Below the pieces are notes generated by a model. It worked only from the letters and a program-made list of their open reading frames with translations, searched no databases and had not been told where the DNA came from. This document shows, one piece after another, positions 10,158 to 20,055 of a DNA stretch of 64,000 nucleotides. Each line of letters starts with the position of its first letter. Position 1 is the first letter of the stretch. The stretch comes from Pollenia angustigena (lineage: Eukaryota > Arthropoda > Insecta > Diptera > Polleniidae), in the NCBI GenBank assembly GCA_930367215.1, contig OV884058.1:102013802-102077801 (forward strand), read 5' to 3'. A program made the translations under genes and the position numbers.

Positions 10158-11699
10158 TCGGTCACTTCTTTACTATACAACTGGTTAAAAAGAAACAACA
10201 ATACTATTGTTGTGTATAAGTGATGCCAGTATAATATACTCATTTCATTTACTCATTTATATTTCTTTAAAGTATTAAAAATACTTTTATAAAGTTATCA
10301 GAAGATTATGCTGAAATTGTGAAAATTTATCAATTATTTAAGGAAAAAAAGCAGAAATTGTGTCCGGTTGTAAACGTTTTTGTTGGCCGATTCTACATTA
10401 TATTCAGTTTGAGGTATGTTCAAAGGATTCTATGTGGTTAATAAAGTGATTTAGCTGTAATCATGTCAATTTGAAGTGATTAAAAAATCACTTACGCTTA
10501 CGATTTGAAAAAAGCATTTCGGAATACTTTGAAAATCGCGCGATTTCTTTCTAGAAAACCTCTTTGGCGTTTTCAAAATAAAACCGCAAATTTAAAGCGA
10601 TAAGCGTTTTTCAGAACATGGTCGATAATCGGCCGCGATCTATAGAATACCAGCGAATTATTAGACCTAAACAAGTTGCACCAATAACCTCGAGAGGCCA
10701 ATGCCAAAAGGTAGTTGAACTTTAATACGCACGCATGTTAGTCACTAACGTTCGATTTTTTCAAACCCCCCCAACTTTTTCAAAACAGATATGCAGTTGG
10801 TTGCATTGTTTAACTATTTCTAAACTCCCATTACCGGTTCCTTTTTCTCACATATTGTGTTAAACGTCTAGCAAACAATCATCCAACCGTATGATCAAAA
10901 AAATGACCGGCACATGTCAGTCTTAAATTATATATTTATAATACAATTGTAACGTATGCTCCAAAACTATATACACAAGTATATGAATATACATATTATT
11001 TATATTGCATATGATAGCGTTGCGGCAGCTGTTGTTTTTGTTGCATTAATCTTATGGAAAGTTGTGTTGATGTGATGATGTTCCTTCAATGAATTTACAA
11101 ACTAATGATTCGCTCATGCGAATGAATGAAAGGAATGATGATCTAGTATATTAAATCTGCAAAGTTGCTGCATACTTAACTTGCGTGTCTTGACCAAATA
11201 CAAAAAATAAGAAAAAGAGAGTAGCTATTTACATGGACATTTGAATAGACAGCCAGATAGATGTAAAGCTAACGAATGTAAATGTACATATGTATGTATA
11301 TGTACATACTAACTAAAACTATGCAAGTAGTTCAGCTGCTTTAGTTTGAGTTCATTTATTTTATATGCATAACTGTCTGTCATCAGTTTGTTGTTTATGA
11401 AAATTGTATTTAATGTTAATTTTGCTGTGATTGTAACTTAATTTATTTCAAAAGAAAAAATGTATTTGCAATGAATGCATGCTAAATACTCGTTCCAACA
11501 GCTTGAGATTGCGAGGTTTTCTTAAGTTTTGATCTACATAGTTAATTGGAAAGTTAAATTTGGATTGGTTGAGTTTGTCATGTTAGTTATTTGGAAGAGG
11601 TAGTGTTATTTGTTTAATGCACTTGGAATCTTCCTAATACAGGGCGGTTTAAAAAAAAATATTAAATTAACTTTCATTAATAAATGGGGTAAAAAATAA
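10158..11699. other. No gene recognised; AT-rich spacer with short simple repeats
   Basis: The stretch holds TACATATG/TATGTACAT-type simple sequence near 11283-11310 and GATA repeats near 11707. I find no supported gene, inverted repeat or known transposon motif. Confidence 0.5.
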
Positions 11700-12620
11700 C
11701 GTCGCGTAGATAGATAGATATGTGGGAGGCGATAAGCATCGCGACCCAGAGGGTCTTTTGTGCAGACTGTTCATTTCAACATGTCAGGTTCTGGTTACTT
11801 ATGAAGTTAGTTTCCCTGCCTGGTGAAAGATCAAAGAAAGCTGGTGTGAAGTCAACTTAACACCCTCACCAGAGGCCTTTATGGTCCATTGTGACGCCTT
11901 AGTTCGATAGAAGAGACAGCGAAATAGACTGAAATAAAGGTGAAATTAGAAAGTAGAGAGAGATAAAAGATCGGACTTAAAAAGAGAAACAACCCTACTA
12001 AACAAAACAAAAATTGCCCTATGTATATGCCGCACCCAGCCTTTTGTTGCGCAGAGATGTCATTCCCATTACGAACCGCGTAAGATTCTCGAGTCCGAAA
12101 CATCCCCCAATTCGCCTAAGAATCTATTACCTAGCCACCTCAGCCTACTGTTCTGCAGCCTGGGACAGTGACAAAAAGTGTGCTCCTTAATCCGGGTCTT
12201 CACACAACCCGCACATATATGACAGGTTAGACTCCAATCTCACCGCCATCCTGCCTATCATAATACCTATCATGGTTCTTACGCAACCCCTACTCTTGCC
12301 CAGCAGCGCATCCCAGTTCGAAATACTATACTCTGTCCACATCGTGCGTAATACCCAAAAGTCAGGATCCTCCATTTCCGAGCTCAGTCAGCACAGCCTA
12401 AACTTATACTCCTCTAAGATATCTTCCATTGCCCTTCTACAATCATCCATTAGCTTGGAGTTCACATAACAGCCCATCAAGGCCTTAAGATCCGCCTGGC
12501 TCTCCACTTATATAGTAATCGCCGAGCCCTTAGGAACGTTGCCCTGACCAATTTCACGGCCCTCAAGACCCCTAGAACCTCTGCCTAAAAAACACTGCAG
12601 TCAGGAAGTCTATATGACTT
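11700..12620 (-). pseudogene. Non-LTR retrotransposon relic: RNase H and C-terminal region
   Basis: On the minus strand the RNase H part reads SQADLKALMGCYVNSKLMDD and EDILEEYKFRLC (about 12420-12510). It is followed by FWVLRTMWTEYSISNWDALL and GKSRGCVRTMIGIMIGRMAV, then SYMCGLCEDPD (12187-12375). This order (RNase H, W..Y...R...LL, R..R...G...G, then C..C) is that of I/R1/LOA-type non-LTR elements, with the cysteine knuckle continuing after a stop. In-frame stops lie after FRLC and after CEDPD. 11700-11900 is probably the 3' untranslated part: GC-richer and non-coding. Upstream RT and endonuclease are missing. The layout resembles the relic at 4520-5005, but the sequences differ, so they are not one family copy. 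Confidence 0.75.
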
Positions 12621-12639
12621 TCTAAGTCGAATTAACGAT

Positions 12640-15510
12640 GTGTGCGCAAAGTACAGGTCGCAATTTTCGAGATAATTTGATAAAATTAGGTACATAGGTT
12701 CTAATGTGGTGTAGCGTTTGACCAAATATGCTTTCTTACTTGTTTTTTATTGTAGACTAAGACTCATAAGGCTGGGCATATGTCATGATAATGATTTAAC
12801 TTCAAAATATTTAAACCTAATAAATAGCGAGTTATTCCTATTAGATGAACAATAACGACATCGAACTAATCGATGATTTTTAAATGTTAAAATATTATTT
12901 ACGTTTGTTCTTATGTAACAAATTGAAAAAATGTTTAATGAACTATTTCTGTTTTGTTATTGAATTTTAATGTGTCTTTATTTAAAAAAATTTTTATCAA
13001 CTTTTTAGCCCTTTTTCCGTAAATTTAGCCATTTTTTGTCACCAAGTTCTGGCAACACTGACCATAACGAACCCGGATTGCTAGAAAAGTGCCGACGTTT
13101 TAACCACCACAATTGTATTTAGTTTTAACTGTTTTTAAGCATATTCGTTAATGGCAAACCTGTTACTAAATAAATGACACTTCAGATGACAGATATTTAA
13201 AAGTTGACAGCCTTGCCAGACCGGCGGGTTTGAAACCACTAAATGGATAACCCTCTACATATCGCTCACTTGCTGCAACAACGTTAAAAGTAAAAAATCG
13301 CAAATTTTGACTTATCACTAATGCATCGTAAATCATTCTTATGAATTTATTGTAAATATTTCTTATGAAGATATTTTAATTTAAATTAAGCTCTGGAGAG
13401 AAAAATATAGTTTCCTTTTCCCATTATATTGTGTGAAAATTTAAGACTTTAAAGTCGTTGTATGTTAAACTGATATTTTTGAGTGATGACGTTTTTGCAG
13501 TAAATTAGCGGTATATTATTTATAGTACTTACAATTTAAAATTTTTAAATCTAAAAAAATTGTAAAAAATAGGTTTTGGTGATATATTTCCGAAATCAAA
13601 AAGGATTCGAATGCCTTTTTACGTTTGGATACGTACTACATAATTGTATTTTCGAAAGGTAGTTTATGTGTTTCGAAAGAATGTAAAAAAGTCCCACAAA
13701 TTTAATTATGTTTAGACTATAGAAAAAGACAAAATTTAAGTTTTAAACATTTCCTAATCAATAATAGGAATGACTAATAACGTTTTTCATAAAGCGGGTT
13801 TCCACACGTTCCGCATAACTTAAAACTTTACTTCAGCAAGTAAACAAATTTAACCTTTAGACAAAAATATACCAGAATACAATAAAACGAATAAAACCGC
13901 AAAAACCACAACCATTGATAAGAACCTTCATTGCGTTAATGACATTGAATCAGGTCACATAATTTGTTAAATCCAAGTTTAAAAATAAAAAAACATCATT
14001 ACCCAGTAAAAGTAGCCAACAACGTTAAATTTTCAAAGAAAACAAGCCGCAGAAATACAACTTCAAATAATTAACAAGCTTTGCATATAAAATATTCAGT
14101 TTTTTTATATAGAGAAATTTCACGCTAAAAACTTTTTTAAGTTTAACAACCACCATAACATTTTAATGGCAACACTTTCATTTTATCTAATTAATAATAA
14201 TAAAATGAAAAGAAAACTGCTACAGCTTAACAACCACCAGCAGCAAAATGTTGCAACATTTTAGGTAACCATCAAGTGGCATGTTATACTTAATCAAATG
14301 GCTGTATGCAAGTGCTGTACACTGCTGCAAACTTTTCAAACTTATCGTACATTTTAAAACACCTTGATTTTATGGCCTGCTTTTTTCGATCGGGACACAC
14401 ACTTCTTACTGATTGTGATCTGTATCAGAGATATTTTGATTTGATTTCTTAACATGAACACTAATATGGTTTATGGACAGACTAAGAAGTTCAAACCAAG
14501 TTGAAGCATTTTATACACTACACACTCCCATTCAATCGTTGGAAGAATGTGAATGTCTTTTGTATTCTACATAAAATTAAATTTGAAATTTTAGCGTTTA
14601 CAAACCATTGATCAGTTTGTGTTTTATATGTGGTTTTGTTAGTTTTTTGCGTTTGACTTCGTTTATTCTACTGAAAGATCGATATCGGAAATTCGCAGAA
14701 AAATTCTTACACGCAAGCTTAAACAGCATTCCAAAAAATTTTGAGATTTTATACTGAAATCTTATTTTTTTATGTGCAAATCAAAGGAAAAATAATGGTA
14801 AGTTCTGCCGCCAGAACCACCAACACCAACCAGCATCAAAAGTATTTAGTCAATATAAATCGCTTATCTTGGATACACTTAAAGATATGTTGTGATACAG
14901 CCATGTACGGGAAATTGAATTGGAGTAAAATTGAAATCGATCAAGTTTTAAGTTTATAAAAATAATTTCCTTTGTTTACCTCATGCTTTGAATATCACCC
15001 ATGTTTACCAGGACTACTCAGGAAAATCTACGTTTATTTTTAATAAAATCAAATTGAAAATCTCCACGAATTTGGAGGAATTTACCAATATGAAAATAAT
15101 TTGTTTTTAAATCAGTGAAGGGCACATTTGCAAATGCTGCTTGTGTGACGTCGACACATGTACACTATAAACTTCTTTGTGTGGTCTGTGACAATGTACG
15201 TTTTGCTGTTGCTTTGCTGTTATTTTCGTCAACACAAGCATAAATGTGATAGTATGTGTGTGCCCTTCACTGTTTTAAATAAACAATGGTATTTTCATCT
15301 TATACAAGAGCATTATGCTGTGGTTGAAAAAGAACCATACTATTATAAGTGTTACACATGGTTTAGTTATTATTAGCCATAACATGTTCGAAGACATGGT
15401 TGTAGCGTCTTGATGGAGGACTAATTTAAACATAATATGGTTGTCGGTAACTATAATATGGTGTCTTTAGAAATAGTTTTGTTGGAGGTAACCATATTTC
15501 AACATGATTA
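12640..15510. other. No gene recognised; AT-rich spacer
   Basis: One isolated hAT-like terminus, TTCTGGCAACACTG, ends at about 13060, but I found no matching left end. Small frames at 14741-14959 and 15158-15376 show no recognisable motif, and I do not call them genes. Confidence 0.5.
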
Positions 15511-15514
15511 TTCT

Positions 15515-16440
15515 CTAGGTGTCGTAACCAGCAAAACTTATTCGCCTTTTTAGAATGACGCTGAGTAATAGGAAATACTCAGTTAAAATAGGAAGTGGCC
15601 TCCCAGAACTATAAGCAACAACTAGAGGTCTCAGCCAGGGTGACAGTTTGTCTTGTACTTCCTTCAACATCCTGCTAAAGAAAATTTTGGATAACGAAAT
15701 GGTTATACAAATAGGCACAATTAAGTCACACTTAAGAGTCTCATAAGGTTCGCGGGCATTATGACACTTTTTGATGTTATTTCACTATCAAATGTGTCGC
15801 AATGTCCATTTTAGTTACCGAAGCCGGTGATTTTTATACCATAGAGAAGTAAGTTCTGTCCATGGACATTATGCCACTGCACATTATAACATGTCACCAC
15901 AATTAACTCTAAAGTTAAATTCAACGAGTTGTGCGTGTTCAAAAATTGAGGCAGAGTCGTCTTAAATAGGTTCGATGCCGGCAGACAATTGCATCGTCTA
16001 AGTAGTAGACGAATTGATTTACTTCTGATCCGCAATAAACCAAAGGAACGATGTCAGCACTAAAATAAAAAAAAGGATCGTGCTTGTAAATAGAAGCTTC
16101 ATCGGCACAAAGCTCCTTCTCGGAAGATACAAAGCGGATGAAGCAGTGTTGGGTGTATTCGAGAGAAAAATCCTTCGTAAAATTAGACTTCGAACGAACT
16201 TTTAGCTGTACGAGCTGTATCCCGACATGAATGTAGTTAAGCGCAAAAAAAATACAGAGATTTCGCTGGCTAAGACATTTCGGTCGAATGGAATAGGACG
16301 CTCCAGCTAGAAAGGCGTTAGATGACAATTGCTACGAAAGCCGCAGACGGGAAGACCAAGACGTGTCGTTGGAAGGACCAAGTGGAAGAAGATGCGAAAA
16401 TGCTTGGGTTTTAAAACTGTAGGCAGCACGTGCAAGACCG
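15515..16440 (+). pseudogene. Non-LTR endonuclease-reverse transcriptase relic (RT fingers/palm and C-terminus)
   Basis: Plus-strand pieces appear in the order of an endonuclease-RT non-LTR protein. TTRGLSQGDSLSCTSFNILL (about 15615-15680) is the RT block G..QGD.LSC..FNI. Near 16120-16230 come KADEAVLGVFERKILRKI and LYELYPDMNVVKR. Then RFRWLRHFGRME, stop, DAPARKALDDNCYESRRR (about 16255-16345), and finally WKDQVEEDAKMLG in another frame. The expected (F/Y)ADD catalytic block is reduced to FAGIMTL near 15750. About 900 bp remain, with stops and frame changes. The minus-strand frame 15939-16328 overlaps and is most likely a shadow. A domain of the same protein type, but earlier in the protein, is at 37870-38530. 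Confidence 0.75.
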
Positions 16441-16467
16441 AAGTACTTGGAGATCATTTTTATGCAT

Positions 16468-16597
16468 GTTCACACACATCAAGTTTGACTCTTCAAGTCT
16501 TGAGTTTTTAGGAGAGAGGGGAAAAGAAATGGCATTCTCTTTTCCCTTCTCTCCTAAAAGCTCAAGACTTGACAAGTCAAACTTGACGTGTGTGAAC
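16468..16597. repeat. 130-bp near-perfect palindrome
   Basis: The left arm starts GTTCACACACATCAAGTTTG and the right arm ends ACTTGACGTGTGTGAAC. The arms continue inward through CTCAAGACTTGA and TCTCTCCTAAAA-type complements to a centre near 16533. Stem length is about 60 bp with few mismatches and almost no loop. It directly follows the non-LTR relic, but nothing shows that they are functionally linked. It could be a foldback MITE. It would extrude as a cruciform or transcribe into a long hairpin RNA. Confidence 0.8.
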
Positions 16598-16599
16598 CG

Positions 16600-18430
16600 G
16601 CACTATTAAGCAGCCCATGACCAACAATACGTTGTAGAGCCAAATAAATTTAAAAGAATGGCAAGCTTTTATTTGGTACAGTTTTAAAATTTGTCAGTTC
16701 ACAATATGGTTTATATAATTTAGGGTACGGAGATTTTAGGGCGATATCGGGGCGTTCCCACTTTTCAATTTATTTTAATAAATCATAAAGAGTTTTTTCT
16801 CTAATAATTACCTTGCTTCTTTCGGATGCGGCCGCAGTCTATAAGACATAAGTTTTGCATAACACGAGGATAGGAATGTATAAGATCTGATGTTGAAAAA
16901 GGGCTCGAAGATTTTCAAATTGGAATTTAAGGGGATTTAACTCTTTTCATCCGGAAAATAACGTTGGAGATGCTTCTATGAGATGACAGGATTACATTGT
17001 AGAGGAGAGGAGTTTTTCTGATGTTGTTAAATTCTATCGATCAAAGCTAAAATAGACATATCCGATTATGGTAGATATTTCTTAGTATTATGCCAGACGG
17101 ATTGGTTCTCTGCCACACCCAAACGATTTCATATATAAAATTCTAATCATAACAGTTTAGGGCTTATTATTGAACAGCTCTATTTCTTTCTCTCTGTGTA
17201 AAATCAGAGCGATTGAAAATCTTTGTCTCCATTCTCTTAGCGACACTTGCAACCAAATCGATATTGACTGTATTGATTGTGGCCAGTTAAAGTAAAGTAA
17301 ATAAAAACAAAAAAGTTACTCCTATAAAAACTTATCACGCAAACTTTACAGTGAGATCATAATCTCAACTACACGATCTCTTTTAATTTAAGTTACTTTG
17401 TTTTCGGCCAAATGTTTTTGGTTTAAAATAAAGGGTTGCTTGGCTGAATTCAATATACTTACGTTTAAAGCGAGAGTACAAGTAGAAAAAGCAATAATAA
17501 CAATAAAAAACAAACTTTTTTATACACAATGCGTGTGCCATGATCTTAATCTTTCCAGGTCGTTTTTTTTATTTTATTTTTTAGTTATTTTCGTGGGCTC
17601 TTTTGACTGAAGCCGTGGTAAAGGGTTAAGATTTCTTGGCAGTTGGTTTTTGTACTCGTATATTCATAGTAGATCAGTTACTTTTGATAGCGTTTCACGA
17701 TTTAATGTTGAAAATAAATACCTTTTTCTTAGCTTTAAATTACCACATTGTTTTCGTTATTGTTGGCTGTCGTAAAAAAAAGCCGCTCCCATTACAAAAT
17801 AATGCCAAAATTGTAACGTGTATCTGTGTGTTTGAGTGGTTCGTCTCTAGGCCATGTCATCATGTACTTATACATACATACATATGGGATGTTAATGTTA
17901 TTATGACGATTAAGTTTAGTGTGAAATACAGTGAAGAGGGAAAGCGTTTAATAAAAGATCTTGTTTGATCACTTAATACATAAGTATGTCTAAGTTATTC
18001 TTAGGTAACTTAAGTAAGATATTTGTAGATTAATTTTTTATTTGATTTATTTAAATGAGATTTTATGGCTTTCAACTTAATTGATTTACTTATTGGGTAA
18101 TTCCATGTCAAATCGACCACGAGTGGGACCCGACCCCTTTCGATTTTAATGAAATTTGGTGTAAAATTCAAAATGTCATAATTTGGCCGAAAAAGCCGAA
18201 TGTGTTGAGCATATTTCTTCAATATCTCGAAAACTACTTTACATACGAAGAGGATTTTTATGTTTAACATTTATGCAAGGACCGGAAATTACGAACGGAA
18301 AACACAAAATTAATTTTATTTTTTAAATAAAGATTTTTGTGTGTGAAAAAAAGAATATTGTTTTTCTGTGTTTAAAATTTAAACGAAAAAAGAAAAAAAA
18401 AAAACATTTCTTTGAAAACAAAATTTATGT
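16600..18430. other. No gene recognised
   Basis: Several frames of 60-110 codons (for example 17636-17968 plus, 18010-18270 minus) have the composition of random AT-rich DNA and no motif I know. No repeat structure could be supported. Confidence 0.5.
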
Positions 18431-18433
18431 GTA

Positions 18434-18560
18434 GTTTATAGAACACGAGCGCCTTACTCGTCCGTTCAACTTACATTTAAAACAAAAACAAATTTCGAAA
18501 TTTTGTTATTGTTTTAAATGTAAATTGAACGGACGAGTAAGGCTCTCGTGTTCAATAAAC
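18434..18560. mobile_element. 127-bp palindromic MITE related to family P1
   Basis: GAACACGAGCGCCTTACTCG on the left is matched by CGAGTAAGGCTCTCGTGTTC on the right. Inside, CTTACATTTAAAACAAAAAC faces GTTTTAAATGTAA. The ACATTTAAAACAAAAACAAA core is shared with the MITEs at 6786-6921 and 24765-24901, whereas the outer arms differ, so this is a subfamily. It has no coding. Confidence 0.8.
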
Positions 18561-18850
18561 ACCACATTCAAGTTTCAAAAAAAAGCAAAAACTTTTTTTT
18601 GAAAACAAATACAAATTTTTAAAAAACTTTTTTTTTGTTGAAAAATATTTCTTAAAACGTTTTTTTTAGAAATTTTTTTTCTATGTATGACCGCATTTAG
18701 ACAATGCAATTAACGCCGAGTTTTTTTCTATTTTCTTTTAAAGTAGTTGCTACGAAACTCTTTTCACATTTACATTTACATTTTTTTAACTTTTTCAACC
18801 TTAACTTAACTTTTCTTATACATATGTATTTTATTCGACCTTTTATTTAA

Positions 18851-18879
18851 ATTATAATATGACTAAATTTTCAAGCTTG
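18851..18879. repeat. 29-bp perfect inverted repeat bounding the PLE (distal copy)
   Basis: This stretch (starting ATTATAATATGAC and ending TTTTCAAGCTTG) is the exact reverse complement of 22390-22418. It lies beyond the PLE 3' tail. The palindrome CAAGCTTG is at the inner end. Confidence 0.85.
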
Positions 18880-19104
18880 AGGTCTTTTTTTAATTTTATA
18901 TAAAAAACTTTAAACTTTATTCTACCAATATTTCGGCACTTCTTTGAGTGCCTTCTTCAGGGTTTTTTTCTTTAACACAATTTAACAAACAAATTAACAA
19001 TATAATAAAATGACAAATTATTAAAATTTTCTAATTGAATACAAAAAATATTTTTCAAATCAAACTTGATCTATTACAAAATAAATAAATTTTACTAACT
19101 TCTG

Positions 19105-20055
19105 TTTCTATTTTTATAAATTAAATGTCTATAATTTTGTGCAACATTCTCAGTGTCCGATTTAAAATTAATTCTCGATATCGTCGGCACATTTATGATT
19201 TGTAACATTTCTAACATAAATCTACGTTTGTAGTTATTTTCCGTGTTTAAAACCGTTGTATTTTCAAAATCCGGATAATGGTTTAGATTAGCACAATGGG
19301 ATGATAAAGCTGTTTTTTGTGATGAAATATGTCTATATTTTTGATCTAATTTATGTCCTGATATCCTAGTTTTTAGTTTATTTTTTGTTGTACCTATATA
19401 TACCTTCCCTGCGGGAAATTTGTGTCAATTGGTCCAACAGACTGGTCCTAGGAGTTGTGAAAATAGAACAGGTACAAAAAGAAAGAACTTATGACCAGTA
19501 AAAGGAGAACCAATCATGTAACTGGTTTATGAAGGACCAAAAAGTAGAAAAAGTTATGAATTACAGTACAGTCTTCACCGGTAATGTGACACATTTTTGG
19601 GGACTTTCTAAAATTTGGTTCTTGAATTTAATTCTAGGACTTGTTTTATTGAAATAATACTTCATTGTTTTGAAATAATGATACACTGTAGTAACTGTCA
19701 CTAAACACGTCTATTGAGAATAGATGTGTGACTGGTCAAATGGTGCCAATTGACCACCTCCAATGACAACCCCATGTAAAAGTGATAGGTCTTATTCATA
19801 GAAAGTGTTTAAACTAGAAGCGGTCTCTACCACCAAAGAGCTATCACGGGACTACTTTGGTGTCACTTCGCTTCCCTCTAGGGATATTACACTGTCCACT
19901 ATCATTACCCTTACAAGGTATTTTATAAACAATATTCGACATTTCCATCCTCTTTATTTTGTCCTTCATTTTAGTAAATAGTTTACCTACTGTGTTAAAA
20001 GATTTATAAGCTATTTTATATATTTTACTATCATATATATTTGATTTTTCCAATC
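19105..20055 (-). pseudogene. Penelope GIY-YIG endonuclease domain (interrupted)
   Basis: The domain makes the nick that primes Penelope retrotransposition. Minus-strand reading gives KIAYKSFNTVGKLFTKMKDK, then MSNIVYKIPCKGNDSGQCN (19844-20053, to the insertion). After skipping 19407-19883 it continues KVYIGTTKNKLKTRISGHK, then TALSSHCANLNHYPDFENT and YRHLIYKNRNRS. The pair NIVYKIPC....C..VYIG.T...L..R...H is the PLE version of GIY-YIG, with the Arg and His/Lys positions in place. The interrupted codon context shows that the insertion landed between CN and KVYIG. Apart from the insertion, this part of the frame is well kept. Confidence 0.9.
19407..19883 (-). mobile_element. 477-bp DNA element, copy 1 (inserted in the PLE endonuclease)
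   Basis: The ends are CCCTGCGGGAAATTTGTGTC (19407) and CCCTCTAGGG (to 19883). They are imperfectly inverted (CCCT..(G)GG type). The whole unit is present again, inverted, at 23581-24056. It splits the PLE frame between CN and KVYIG, so its limits are known within about 2 bases. I see no clear target duplication. An internal hairpin pairs CACCAAAG with CTTTGGTG. No transposase motif is present, so it is a non-autonomous element of unassigned superfamily. Confidence 0.82.

Noticed and set aside
13047..13060. TTCTGGCAACACTG, a hAT-like right terminus
   Set aside because: No matching left end was found within reach.
15939..16328. 129-codon minus-strand frame with words such as VYCGSEVNQFVYYLDD that faintly recall RT motifs
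   Set aside because: It lies antisense to clear RT-protein words on the plus strand (VLGVFERKILRKI, RFRWLRHFG), so it is most likely a shadow frame.
17636..17968. 110-codon plus-strand frame
   Set aside because: No recognisable domain or start context; length is within chance expectation for a 64-kb window in six frames.
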